Assembly (NCBI RefSeq): GCF_047250385.1
Contig: NZ_JBLBVM010000054.1
Location: 1 to 64,000 of the forward strand
DNA length: 64,000 nucleotides
Direction of reading: 5' to 3'
Source of the DNA: Glaciecola sp047250385
Lineage (GTDB): Bacteria > Pseudomonadota > Gammaproteobacteria > Enterobacterales > Alteromonadaceae
The notes under the pieces were generated by a model. That model was not told the DNA's origin. It did no database searches and saw only the letters and a program-made list of their open reading frames with translations. This document shows, in pieces, positions 8,530 to 16,554 of this stretch (positions are counted from its first letter, which is position 1; each line of letters begins with the position of its first letter). The translations under genes were made by a program, and so were the position numbers.

Positions 8530-8781
8530 TTAAGCTTTAACTACAACGTCAACTAACTTCCAAGTCTTAGACTTAGATAGAGGACGACATTCAGTAATAG
8601 TTACTACGTCGCCTTCATTACACACGTTAGCTTCGTCGTGTGCGTGTAGCTTAGTTGAGCGCTTGATAAACTTCCCATAAATTGGGTGCTTAACAGTTCT
8701 CTCAACCATAACAGTGATGGTTTTATCCATCTTGTTACTAGTTACACGGCCTTGTACTGTACGAATTTTCTGTTCAGTCAT
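8530..8781 (-). CDS. rpsQ: 30S ribosomal protein S17
   Basis: This 83-residue primary rRNA-binding protein of the small subunit binds 16S rRNA near the 5' domain. The family pattern is clear: RTVQGRVTSNKMDKTITVMV, then ERTVKHPIYGKFIKRSTK and a GDVVTITECRPLSKSKTW tail. It is the last gene of the S10 operon and overlaps rpmC by one base (stop/start ATGA-type junction). In most bacteria rplN of the spc operon follows; here a terminator and a metal regulator follow instead. Confidence 0.97.
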   Translation of the reverse strand: MTEQKIRTVQGRVTSNKMDKTITVMVERTVKHPIYGKFIKRSTKLHAHDEANVCNEGDVVTITECRPLSKSKTWKLVDVVVKA

Positions 8782-8972
8782 TACGCGTTAGCCTTCTGAG
8801 TTAAAATAGTTTTAACACGTGCGATGCTACGACGTACTGTTCTTATTTCGTCAGTTTTTTCAAGCTGACCAGTAGAATGTTGCATGCGAAGATTGAATTG
8901 TGCTTTAAGAAGCTCAATCAATTCTGCGTTTAACTCTTCTACGCTTTTTTCTCTAAGTTCAGTCGCTTTCAT
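8781..8972 (-). CDS. rpmC: 50S ribosomal protein L29
   Basis: This small 63-residue large-subunit protein sits near the exit tunnel, next to L23. The helical hairpin family pattern is present: MKATELREKSVEELNAELIE, LLKAQFNLRMQ, and a C-terminal RRSIARVKTILTQK. It overlaps rplP and rpsQ by one base each, so it is translationally coupled in the S10 operon. Confidence 0.97.
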   Translation of the reverse strand: MKATELREKSVEELNAELIELLKAQFNLRMQHSTGQLEKTDEIRTVRRSIARVKTILTQKANA

Positions 8973-9385
8973 TACATCACCGTCCGAGTTACAAAGGTTG
9001 TTTTAAATGGCAATTTCGCCGCAGCCAATGCAAACGCTTCACGAGCTATAGATTCTGGAACACCTTCCATTTCATATAACACGCGTCCTGGTTGAATTTG
9101 GCATACCCAGTACTCAACGTTACCTTTACCTTTACCTTGACGAACTTCCAAAGGTTTTTCAGTAATTGGCTTATCAGGGAAAACTCGAATCCAAATTTTA
9201 CCCTGACGTTTAACGTGACGAGTCATGGCACGACGAGCCGCTTCGATTTGGCGAGCAGTCATACGACCACGACCAACCGATTTAAGACCATATGTCCCGA
9301 AGCTTACTTTGCTGCCCGCAATAGCAAGACCACGGTTACGACCTTTATGCATTTTACGAAATTTCGTACGCTTTGGTTGTAACAT
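8972..9385 (-). CDS. rplP: 50S ribosomal protein L16
   Basis: This 137-residue large-subunit protein helps position the A-site and P-site tRNAs near the peptidyl transferase centre. Recognisable segments are MLQPKRTKFRKMHKGRNRG, GRMTARQIEAARRAMTRHVK, RQGKIWIRVFPDKPITEKP and KGKGNVEYWVCQIQPGRVLY. The length matches the usual 136-137 residues. Two bases separate it from rpsC. The arginine in the RxFPDKP area, hydroxylated by RoxA/YcfD in E. coli, lies in a conserved environment; the enzyme itself is not in this window. Confidence 0.97.
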   Translation of the reverse strand: MLQPKRTKFRKMHKGRNRGLAIAGSKVSFGTYGLKSVGRGRMTARQIEAARRAMTRHVKRQGKIWIRVFPDKPITEKPLEVRQGKGKGNVEYWVCQIQPGRVLYEMEGVPESIAREAFALAAAKLPFKTTFVTRTVM

Positions 9386-9387
9386 GA

Positions 9388-10089
9388 TTAGCCCTCTCGT
9401 TTAGCGTTGCGGCCTTTCTTCTTAGGTGCAGGAGCTGGTTGCTCTTGTGTAAGAGGCAAACCGCCTAATACTTCACCCTTAAAGATCCAGACTTTCACGC
9501 CAATGATACCGTAAGTCGTAGCTGCTTCAGACGTTGCATAGTCGATGTCAGCACGGAAAGTGTGCAAAGGTACGCGACCTTCACGATACCATTCAGCACG
9601 TGCGATTTCTGCACCACCTAAACGGCCACTTACTTGAACTTTGATACCAAGTGCACCTAAACGCATTGCATTTTGTACGGCACGCTTCATAGCGCGACGG
9701 AACATAACACGACGTTCAAGCTGGCTTGAAATGCTGTCAGCTACAAGCTGTGCATCTAGCTCAGGTTTACGAACTTCAGCAATATTGATCTGAGCTGGCA
9801 CACCGGCTAGCTTAGAAACATGATTGCGAAGCTTCTCTACGTCTTCTCCCTTCTTACCGATAACAACACCAGGGCGAGCAGTGTGAATAGTCACACGGAT
9901 ACTCTTAGCTGGACGTTCGATAACGATTTTCGAAAGTGACGCGCTCTTTAACTGTTTCGTCAAATATTGACGGACCTGGTGGTCATTAAACAAGTTATCT
10001 GCATACTCTGCTGTATTAGCGTACCAAGTAGATGTCCATGGTTTGCTGATACCCAGGCGTATACCGGTAGGATGAACTTTCTGTCCCAT
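9388..10089 (-). CDS. rpsC: 30S ribosomal protein S3
   Basis: This 233-residue protein of the 30S head forms part of the mRNA entry channel and helicase. The N-terminus MGQKVHPTGIRLGISKPW is canonical, a KH domain follows with the GxxG loop VVIGKKGED, and the C-terminal S3 domain carries VSGRLGGAEIARAEW and REGRVPLHTFRADIDY. A basic tail (PAPAPKKKGRNAKREG) ends the protein. It starts 9 bases after rplV. Confidence 0.97.
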   Translation of the reverse strand: MGQKVHPTGIRLGISKPWTSTWYANTAEYADNLFNDHQVRQYLTKQLKSASLSKIVIERPAKSIRVTIHTARPGVVIGKKGEDVEKLRNHVSKLAGVPAQINIAEVRKPELDAQLVADSISSQLERRVMFRRAMKRAVQNAMRLGALGIKVQVSGRLGGAEIARAEWYREGRVPLHTFRADIDYATSEAATTYGIIGVKVWIFKGEVLGGLPLTQEQPAPAPKKKGRNAKREG

Positions 10090-10098
10090 AATCTACTC

Positions 10099-10431
10099 CT
10101 AGTTATCCGCCACAACCACAGTAATGTGACTGCTACGCTTAAAGATACGATCAGCACGGCCTTTAGCACGTGTCTTGATTCGCTTCATAGTCGGGCCTTC
10201 ATCAACAAAGATTTTAGCTACCGACAACTCGTCGATATCTGCACCTTCATTGTTTTCAGCGTTGGCAATTGCTGATTCAAGAACTTTCTTGACCAACGCA
10301 GCGCTTTTCTTTGGACTATACGTTAAAATTTCTAAAGCTTTTTCAACGTGCAATCCGCGGATCTGATCTGCTACCAAGCGAGCCTTTTGAGGTGACGTAC
10401 GAGCATGACGATGTTTAGCTATTGCTTCCAT
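10099..10431 (-). CDS. rplV: 50S ribosomal protein L22
   Basis: This 110-residue protein sends a beta-hairpin into the nascent-peptide exit tunnel. Visible family features are RTSPQKARLVADQIRG near the N-terminus, the LVKKVLESAIANAENN helix and the hairpin KRIKTRAKGRADRI, followed by RSSHITVVV. No tunnel-tip insertion or deletion of the macrolide-resistance type is obvious. It sits between rpsS and rpsC. Confidence 0.97.
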   Translation of the reverse strand: MEAIAKHRHARTSPQKARLVADQIRGLHVEKALEILTYSPKKSAALVKKVLESAIANAENNEGADIDELSVAKIFVDEGPTMKRIKTRAKGRADRIFKRSSHITVVVADN

Positions 10432-10443
10432 ATTCTAGTCTCC

Positions 10444-10719
10444 TTATCTCTTGGCTTTCTTATCTGCGACATGGCCGCGATAAGTACGCGTTGGCGCAAA
10501 TTCGCCCAACTTATGGCCAACCATTTCGTCACTGACGAAAACAGGTACGTGCTGGCGACCGTTATGAACCGCAATGGTCAACCCAATCATATCTGGGATG
10601 ATCATGGAGCGACGAGACCAAGTCTTAATTGGTTTCTTTTCGCCCTTTTCCACTGCAGCTTCTACCTTCTTCAGCAAGTGCAGGTCAATAAAAGGACCTT
10701 TCTTGAGAGAACGTGGCAT
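10444..10719 (-). CDS. rpsS: 30S ribosomal protein S19
   Basis: This 91-residue protein of the 30S head contacts S13 and the A-site finger bridge. The start MPRSLKKGPFIDLHLLKKVE, the middle RRSMIIPDMIGLTIAVHNGR and the tail MVGHKLGEFAPTRTYRGH are all canonical. The length equals the usual 91-92 residues. It lies 15 bases after rplB in the S10 operon. Confidence 0.97.
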   Translation of the reverse strand: MPRSLKKGPFIDLHLLKKVEAAVEKGEKKPIKTWSRRSMIIPDMIGLTIAVHNGRQHVPVFVSDEMVGHKLGEFAPTRTYRGHVADKKAKR

Positions 10720-10734
10720 GGTGAATCCTCGCTG

Positions 10735-11559
10735 TTATTTATTACGACGACGTACGATAAGTTTATCGGTACGCTTATTACTTCGGGTTTTCTTACCTTT
10801 CGTAGGAACACCCCAAGGTGATACTGGATGACGACCACCAGAAGTACGACCTTCACCACCACCGTGCGGGTGATCAACCGGGTTCATGGCAACACCACGA
10901 ACTGTTGGTCTAACACCACGCCAGCGAGTAGCACCGGCCTTACCTAGTGAACGAAGCATATGCTCAGCGTTACCAACTTCACCGATAGTCGCACGGCAAT
11001 CAGCTAACACTTTACGTACTTCACCAGAACGAAGACGTAGTGTTATGTACGCTCCATCACGGGCAAGTATTTGTGCATATTGACCAGCAGAGCGTGCAAT
11101 TTGTGCACCTTTACCTGGCTTCATTTCAATCGCATGTACTGTTGAACCTACAGGGATGCTGCGCATAGGCATAGCATTACCTGCTTTAATAGGTGCATCA
11201 GAACCAGATTGGATAGCATCGCCTGCTTTAGCGCCTTTCGGTGCTAAAATATAACGACGCTCACCGTCTGCGTATAATACCAAAGCGATATTAGACGAAC
11301 GGTTTGGATCATATTCTAAACGCTCAATTTTAGCTGGAATACCGTCTTTATTACGTTTGAAGTCAATCATACGATAGTGTTGCTTGTGACCACCACCGAT
11401 GTGACGAACAGTAATACGACCATTGTTATTACGGCCACCAGATTTGCTTAGTTTATCTAATAAAGGAGCATGTGGAGCACCTTTATGCAAATCAGGGTTG
11501 ATGACCTGAACAACGTGACGACGTCCTGCAGAAGTTGGCTTAGCTTTCAATAATGGCAT
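10735..11559 (-). CDS. rplB: 50S ribosomal protein L2
   Basis: This 274-residue primary 23S-binding protein is needed for subunit joining and peptidyl transfer. Family landmarks are MPLLKAKPTSAGRRHVVQVI, GGGHKQHYRMIDFKRNK, IEYDP-type YDPNRSSNIALV, and the C-terminal GVAMNPVDHPHGGGEGRT. The last contains the histidine loop near the peptidyl transferase centre. The C-terminus KTRSNKRTDKLIVRRRNK is normal. Confidence 0.98.
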   Translation of the reverse strand: MPLLKAKPTSAGRRHVVQVINPDLHKGAPHAPLLDKLSKSGGRNNNGRITVRHIGGGHKQHYRMIDFKRNKDGIPAKIERLEYDPNRSSNIALVLYADGERRYILAPKGAKAGDAIQSGSDAPIKAGNAMPMRSIPVGSTVHAIEMKPGKGAQIARSAGQYAQILARDGAYITLRLRSGEVRKVLADCRATIGEVGNAEHMLRSLGKAGATRWRGVRPTVRGVAMNPVDHPHGGGEGRTSGGRHPVSPWGVPTKGKKTRSNKRTDKLIVRRRNK

Positions 11560-11573
11560 TTCTAATCCCCTTC

Positions 11574-11873
11574 TTACTCAGCTGAACCGACGAAGTCGAT
11601 ATCCTGACCTTCTTTAAGCAATACATATGCTTTTTTCCAGTCACTGCGTTTGCCAAAAGACTGTCCGTGGCGCTTAGTTTTACCTTTGCACAACACGGTA
11701 CGAACAGAGTTCACTTCAACTTCAAACAATTTTTCAACTGCAGCTTTGATCTCTGCTTTGTTCGCGTCTTTAAGAACTTTAAAAACAACTGTGTTGCTTG
11801 CTTCAGCAGCCATAGTCGCTTTCTCTGAAACATGAGGTGCTAAAAGCACTTTTAATAAACGTTCTTCGTTCAT
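11574..11873 (-). CDS. rplW: 50S ribosomal protein L23
   Basis: This 99-residue protein at the tunnel exit docks trigger factor and SRP. Visible features are LLAPHVSEKATMAAEASN, FKVLKDANKAEIKAAVEKLF (with E/K-rich helix) and VNSVRTVLCKGKTKRHG, followed by RSDWKKAYVLL. The trigger-factor contact glutamate equivalent (E. coli Glu18) falls in the VSEKAT segment. It overlaps rplD by four bases (ATGA), indicating translational coupling. Confidence 0.97.
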   Translation of the reverse strand: MNEERLLKVLLAPHVSEKATMAAEASNTVVFKVLKDANKAEIKAAVEKLFEVEVNSVRTVLCKGKTKRHGQSFGKRSDWKKAYVLLKEGQDIDFVGSAE

Positions 11874-12475
11874 GCTAATGCCTCCTCAAGTTGTTTCACT
11901 GCATCAGCTGTAATCAACACTTTATCAAATGCGATTAAGCTTACAGGGTCAATTCCTTGAACGTCGCGAACGTCAACTTTGTAAAGGTTACGTGAAGCTA
12001 AGAACAAGTTCTCATCGACTTCAGGAGTAACAATCAATACATCAGTTAAGCCGTATTCATTCAATTTCGCTAAAAGTTCTTTCGTTTTTGGCGCTTCAAC
12101 ACCAAAACTTTCTACAACGATTAAGCGTTCTTGACGTACCAATTCAGATAGGATGCTTTGTATCGCACCACGGTACATCTTTTTATTAACTTTTTGGTCA
12201 AAGTCACGAGGCTTTGCAGCAAATGCACGACCACCACCAACCCAAATTGGGCTTCGGATAGTACCAGCACGAGCGCGGCCAGTTCCTTTTTGACGCCATG
12301 GCTTCTTACCGCCACCGCGTACTTCTGCGCGTGTTTTTTGCGCTTTAGTACCCTGACGAGCACCTGCACCGAATGCAACAACCACTTGATGTACAAGTGC
12401 TTCGTTGAATTCACGTCCAAAGGTAGCGTCGGATACTTCAAGAGCGCCTTTCGCGTCTTTAAATGATAATTCCAT
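11870..12475 (-). CDS. rplD: 50S ribosomal protein L4
   Basis: This 201-residue 23S-binding protein has a long loop reaching into the exit tunnel. The loop is recognisable as QGTKAQKTRAEVRGGGKKPW followed by RQKGTGRARAGTIRSPIW. In E. coli, free L4 represses its own S10 operon at transcription and translation through the mRNA leader; the long leader here (13460-13750) makes similar control possible but is not proof. Length and loop are normal. Confidence 0.97.
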   Translation of the reverse strand: MELSFKDAKGALEVSDATFGREFNEALVHQVVVAFGAGARQGTKAQKTRAEVRGGGKKPWRQKGTGRARAGTIRSPIWVGGGRAFAAKPRDFDQKVNKKMYRGAIQSILSELVRQERLIVVESFGVEAPKTKELLAKLNEYGLTDVLIVTPEVDENLFLASRNLYKVDVRDVQGIDPVSLIAFDKVLITADAVKQLEEALA

Positions 12476-12490
12476 GATAACTCCCAGACG

Positions 12491-13129
12491 TTACGCTTTA
12501 AGTGCTGGCTTGACGATAACGTCGCTGCCAGTAGCGCCAGGTACGGCACCTTTAATTAATAACAGGTTGTTTTCAGCATCAACACGTACAAGTTCTAAAG
12601 ACTGAGTGGTGATTCGCTTGTTACCAAGTTGACCAGCCATTTTCTTGCCTTTAAATACTTTACCAGGTGATTGGTTTTGACCAATTGAACCTGGAGCACG
12701 GTGAGATAGTGAGTTACCGTGAGTCATACGCTGTGAACTAAAGTTCCAACGTTTGATTACACCGGCAAAACCTTTACCTTTAGATGTTCCTGCTACATCA
12801 ACCTTTTTCGTGTCATTGAAGATTTCAACAGTGATTTCACTGCCCACTTCAATATCGCCACCTTCATTTTCATTAAGGCGGAATTCCCACAAGCCGCGAC
12901 CTGCTTCAACACCAGCTTTTGCAAAATGACCTGCAGAAGCTTTATTGACGCGGTTGGCTTTTTTATCGCCAGCGGTAACTTGTAGTGCACGATAACCGTC
13001 AGTTTCTTCAGTACGTAACTGAGTCACACGGTTAGGGGTCGCTTCAATAACAGTTACAGGGATAGATACGCCATCTTCTGTGAAGATGCGAGTCATGCCC
13101 ACTTTACGACCGATAAGACCAATCGACAT
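12491..13129 (-). CDS. rplC: 50S ribosomal protein L3
   Basis: This 212-residue early-assembly protein's central loop approaches the peptidyl transferase centre. Features are MSIGLIGRKVGMTRIFTEDG, the loop GNSLSHRAPGSIGQNQSPGK and VFKGKKMAGQLGNKRIT. The glutamine methylated by PrmB in E. coli corresponds to the GQNQSPG area. It follows rpsJ by 18 bases. Confidence 0.97.
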   Translation of the reverse strand: MSIGLIGRKVGMTRIFTEDGVSIPVTVIEATPNRVTQLRTEETDGYRALQVTAGDKKANRVNKASAGHFAKAGVEAGRGLWEFRLNENEGGDIEVGSEITVEIFNDTKKVDVAGTSKGKGFAGVIKRWNFSSQRMTHGNSLSHRAPGSIGQNQSPGKVFKGKKMAGQLGNKRITTQSLELVRVDAENNLLLIKGAVPGATGSDVIVKPALKA

Positions 13130-13147
13130 TGTTATTACCCTCTCTTG

Positions 13148-13459
13148 TTAGCCCAGGCTGATTTGAACATCAACGCCGGCAGCCAAGTCCAATCTCATCA
13201 ATGCATCAACTGTTTTATCAGTTGGTTCAATGATATCTACTAAACGTTTGTGTGTGCGGATTTCGTACTGATCTCGTGCGTCTTTATTAACGTGCGGAGA
13301 AGTTAGAACCGTGTAACGCTCTTTGCGTGTTGGTAAAGGAATAGGACCCGATACTTGTGCGCCAGTGCGTTTAGCGGTTTCTACAATCTCAGCAGTAGAC
13401 TGATCGATCAACTTGTGATCAAACGCTTTTAAACGAATACGAATTCTTTGATTTGGCAT
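13148..13459 (-). CDS. rpsJ: 30S ribosomal protein S10 (also transcription factor NusE)
   Basis: This 103-residue protein of the 30S head also joins the NusB antitermination complex. MPNQRIRIRLKAFDHKLIDQ and GPIPLPTRKERYTVLTSPHV, followed by NKDARDQYEIRTHKRL, are canonical. Start: ATG at 13459 with GGAG eight bases upstream. It is the first gene of the S10 operon. No tuf, fusA or rpsG/rpsL lies upstream. Confidence 0.98.
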   Translation of the reverse strand: MPNQRIRIRLKAFDHKLIDQSTAEIVETAKRTGAQVSGPIPLPTRKERYTVLTSPHVNKDARDQYEIRTHKRLVDIIEPTDKTVDALMRLDLAAGVDVQISLG

Positions 13460-13750
13460 CGATTAAGCTCCAATCGAAAGAACAAAAAAATACATCCCTT
13501 CACTCCTTATTGCTTTATAAAAAAGCGTGGATGAAAAGATGTGCGTAAACCATTGACCTACAATTGAGGTCTTGTTCATATGTTAGCGTGCTGGAAGCGC
13601 TTAGCTTAAGAAGGTATATAAATACAAGCTTAATCAAGTTGCTCACTGCGTGGCGTATAACTAAAGAAGCATAAGCTTGTTGACCTAGTTATTCGACCCG
13701 CTAAACAATGTCTTTTATGAGGGGCTTTAAAAGCACCTGTGGAGACAGTG
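13460..13750 (-). promoter_or_regulatory. Long untranslated leader of the S10 operon (about 290 nt)
   Basis: Between the predicted transcription start near 13750 and the rpsJ ATG lies about 290 nt without a gene. Several small hairpins are possible, for example GACCT-CAATTGT-AGGTC (around 13558-13574, minus strand). In E. coli the S10 leader carries an L4-dependent attenuator and translational repressor. I cannot match this leader to that structure by eye, so the regulatory role is inferred from length and position. Confidence 0.45.
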
Positions 13751-13757
13751 GGCGCAG

Positions 13758-13785
13758 ATTATACAGAGATTGAGCTATATGGCAA
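13758..13785 (-). promoter_or_regulatory. Sigma-70 promoter of the S10 operon
   Basis: On the minus strand TTGCCA (13780-13785), a 16-bp spacer and a perfect TATAAT (13758-13763) form a strong promoter. The predicted start is near 13750, about 290 nt upstream of rpsJ. Confidence 0.7.
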
Positions 13786-14190
13786 GTGCTAATACTGCTT
13801 AATTAAAGAAGGGGAGAAATAAAGTCTTATTGAGCTTATTATTAAGATAACTTAATGCCTACTTTCAGTGAGGTAGGTATAGTCGTAGTTAATGTGCTTG
13901 AGTGTATAGTAGCTGAATGCGTAATAGATGAATCCGTAGTAGATGAGCGTATAGTGGCAGACCAAATATTTAACTAACTGTCCGACTAGTCGTATTAATT
14001 TACTAAACTTATTCAGCTATTCTTAGTACGAATTGTTCGAAAGTGCTTCGAATTGACAGTAAACTTATAAAAAGTAGCGATTTCTGGTAACGTTGCCGAT
14101 AAACTCAACATACCTATGTATTCAAATTTATTCTAGGTCTAAGGGTCGTATCATTCTATGATAATGGCATAATTAGGAAAAAGATTTTAT
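13786..14190. other. Intergenic gap between the S10 promoter and the GAF-GspE gene
   Basis: No gene is supported. The stretch is AT-rich. It includes four degenerate 13-17 bp direct repeats at 13904-13963 and must carry the promoter of the downstream plus-strand gene, although I see no clear -35/-10 pair. Confidence 0.5.
13904..13963. repeat. Degenerate short tandem repeat (four units of 13-17 bp)
   Basis: Four successive units begin GTA and run GTATAGTAGCTGAATGC, GTAATAGATGAATCC, GTAGTAGATGAGC, GTATAGTGGCAGACC. They share the pattern GTA-(A/G)TAG-x-TGAAT/GAG but differ in length, so this is an old or weakly conserved array. Confidence 0.5.
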
Positions 14191-16422
14191 ATGATTGAAA
14201 GTACGGCGCATCAACCAGCCATAGATAACCTGCGGGAGCAACTTGACGCGCATCCAACATTAATGGATGCATACGCACAAGTTGAACCTATCATTTTGCA
14301 GATCTTTGGCGCGCAACGTATGAGTTTGTTTCAGCGTAGACGACAACATCAAGATCTTGTTGCACGTTTCAAGACGGGTAAAGAAACTAAACAGATTAAA
14401 GTTCCTATTAGTCCACTATCTATTGCAGGCTACGTTGCCCTCGCTCAACGCCCTCTTGTAATTGATGATCCATATAATGTAGAGCAATTAGCATCAGTAC
14501 ACCCGAGACTTCGTTTCGCTGGTCAGTTCGATAAATCAGGCACATTTAAAACCCGAAACATTTTGTGTGTACCAGTGATAAACGCTGACGTGTTAATGGG
14601 CGTCATGCAAATAATCAATAAAATAGATGAACCATTTAGCGAGAAAGATGTTGAAATAGCGGTAAAAGTAGCTGAAATTCTTGGTGATAAATTTCGCTAT
14701 GAATTAGGTGGAACAAAGCATCAGTTTGAATATTTAATTCATCGCGGTCTTACTTCGCAAAATACAATTGATGAACTTTCAGAAAATGAAGCTACGACGA
14801 AGCAGGTCATTCAGCGCCTCATTTCAGAGCACCGCATTCCCGAGAGCGAAATCGGCAATGCTATTTCTGTTCATTATCAAGTACCCTTTATCGGTTATAT
14901 CCCAGATAAGTATCATCTGTACCAAAGCGATAGTCGTCTTAATTTATCTTATTTAAAACGAAATCATGTCGCAGTAATCTCTGACGCGAATGACAGCCCA
15001 ATTGTATTAATGGCTGAACCCAATAACGCGACACTCTTGATGGAAATTGAAAGTGCTCTTGGTATCGATAGTTATGAAATAGCGGTTGGTCTGCCAACTC
15101 ATATATTACAATATTTAGGCGAAAACGTTGGTGGCTCAGGCCCGGGCGAACTCGATGAAATACTAGATGAAATTGGTACAAGCGGTGAAGAAGACGAGGA
15201 ACTTGGCGATGACTTAGCTGACGATGCCCCCGCAGTTGTTCGTCTAGTAAGTCGCGTATTGCATGACGCGAAACGATTAAATGCATCAGATATTCATGTA
15301 GATCCAGAAAAAGGCGCTCCAACACGTGTAAGAATGCGGGTTGATGGTGTTATTAGAGATATCAATCAGGTACCTGCTTCGCATCATAACGCGGTAATCG
15401 CACGTATCAAAATTATGGCGAGCCTGAATATCGCCGAAAAGCGCGTACCTCAAGATGGTAAGTTGACGTTCAAGATGTCAGGACAACCCGTTGAAGTTCG
15501 TGTTGCAACTATCCCTACGGTTGCTGGTGAAGGCGTTGTAATGCGTATTTTGGCCACTGGTGGTGCAATGCCGATTGGCAAGATGAACTTATCGCCACGC
15601 AACATGGGCATGCTAGAGGTAATGATCAAAAATCCTCACGGTATTCTGCTTGTTGTAGGACCTACAGGTTCTGGTAAAACAACCACGCTACATGCGGTAT
15701 TAGGCTATTTAAATACGCCAGATAAAAAGATCTGGACAGCAGAAGACCCAGTGGAAATCACACAACCCGGTTTACAACAAGTTCAAGTAGTACCCAAAAT
15801 TGGCTTTACCTTTGCTAATGCCTTAAGAGCATTCTTACGTGCCGATCCAGATATCATACTTATTGGTGAGATGCGTGATAAAGAAACCGCTCACGCTGGC
15901 ATTGAGGCATCCCTAACGGGTCACTTGGTTTTATCTACTCTGCATACAAACTCAGCGCCAGAAACAATCACTCGTTTGCTCGATTTAGGCTTAGACCCAG
16001 TTAACTTTGCTGATGCCTGTGTTGGAATATTAGCGCAGCGTTTGATTAGAACTATATGTCCAAATTGTAAGGAAACTTACAAAGCAAGCGACGATGACAA
16101 AGCCTTCATTAAACGTCAATACGGTGAAAGCTATTTAGACGAGTTAGAAGTTAACTTTGATGAAGATGTTGATCTAATGCGTGGCACTGGTTGCGACACT
16201 TGCGGCGGTACAGGATATAAAGGCAGAACGGGTGTTCATGAATTACTTGGCATGACAAGTGATTTAAGAGGCATGGTTTATAAAGAAGCATCCGTCCCAG
16301 AAATGAAAGAGCAGGCTGCGAAAGATGGCATGAGGACACTTACTCAAGACGCAATACTCAAAGTTTTGAAAGGTGATACCGATATTGCTCAAGTACAAAT
16401 TCTAAGTGGCGGTGGTCACTAA
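14191..16422 (+). CDS. GspE/PilB-family secretion or pilus ATPase with N-terminal GAF domain
   Basis: This 743-residue hexameric-ATPase-type protein belongs to the type II secretion / type IV pilus assembly family. An N-terminal GAF domain (about 20-175, with RNILCVPVINADVLMGVMQI) is followed by a GspE N-domain-like region (about 185-310), a Gly/Glu-rich acidic linker and the ATPase. The ATPase shows Walker A GPTGSGKTTT, an Asp box (WTAEDPVEI), Walker B (DIILIGEMRD), a His box (LVLSTLHTN) and a four-cysteine zinc site (CPNCK ... CDTCGGTGYKGRTGVHE). No pilus or secretion partner is adjacent; the MSHA operon has its own ATPase. A ligand-sensing secretion motor is a reasonable guess. Only a weak AGGA lies before the ATG. 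Confidence 0.85.
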   Translation: MIESTAHQPAIDNLREQLDAHPTLMDAYAQVEPIILQIFGAQRMSLFQRRRQHQDLVARFKTGKETKQIKVPISPLSIAGYVALAQRPLVIDDPYNVEQLASVHPRLRFAGQFDKSGTFKTRNILCVPVINADVLMGVMQIINKIDEPFSEKDVEIAVKVAEILGDKFRYELGGTKHQFEYLIHRGLTSQNTIDELSENEATTKQVIQRLISEHRIPESEIGNAISVHYQVPFIGYIPDKYHLYQSDSRLNLSYLKRNHVAVISDANDSPIVLMAEPNNATLLMEIESALGIDSYEIAVGLPTHILQYLGENVGGSGPGELDEILDEIGTSGEEDEELGDDLADDAPAVVRLVSRVLHDAKRLNASDIHVDPEKGAPTRVRMRVDGVIRDINQVPASHHNAVIARIKIMASLNIAEKRVPQDGKLTFKMSGQPVEVRVATIPTVAGEGVVMRILATGGAMPIGKMNLSPRNMGMLEVMIKNPHGILLVVGPTGSGKTTTLHAVLGYLNTPDKKIWTAEDPVEITQPGLQQVQVVPKIGFTFANALRAFLRADPDIILIGEMRDKETAHAGIEASLTGHLVLSTLHTNSAPETITRLLDLGLDPVNFADACVGILAQRLIRTICPNCKETYKASDDDKAFIKRQYGESYLDELEVNFDEDVDLMRGTGCDTCGGTGYKGRTGVHELLGMTSDLRGMVYKEASVPEMKEQAAKDGMRTLTQDAILKVLKGDTDIAQVQILSGGGH

Positions 16423-16433
16423 GGCTATATTCT

Positions 16434-16468
16434 TAGGGGCTGGCAAATGATTCTTTCTTCAGCCCCTA
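16434..16468 (+). terminator. Stem-loop after the GAF-GspE gene
   Basis: A perfect 9-bp stem, TAGGGGCTG (16434-16442) with CAGCCCCTA (16460-16468), encloses a 17-nt loop 12 bp after the stop codon. It is not followed by a strong T run, so it may terminate only weakly or act in mRNA stability. Confidence 0.5.
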
Positions 16469-16554
16469 GACTTTACTATTTGCCTGTATAGTTTTAAAGC
16501 GCTTACATGTATACTTCGCGAAAATTCCAACCTTTCACTCACTAAGTAGTAAAG

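Noticed and set aside
13904..13963. Interpretation of the degenerate repeat as a transcription-factor site cluster
   Set aside because: Unit lengths vary from 13 to 17 bp, which does not fit helical phasing.
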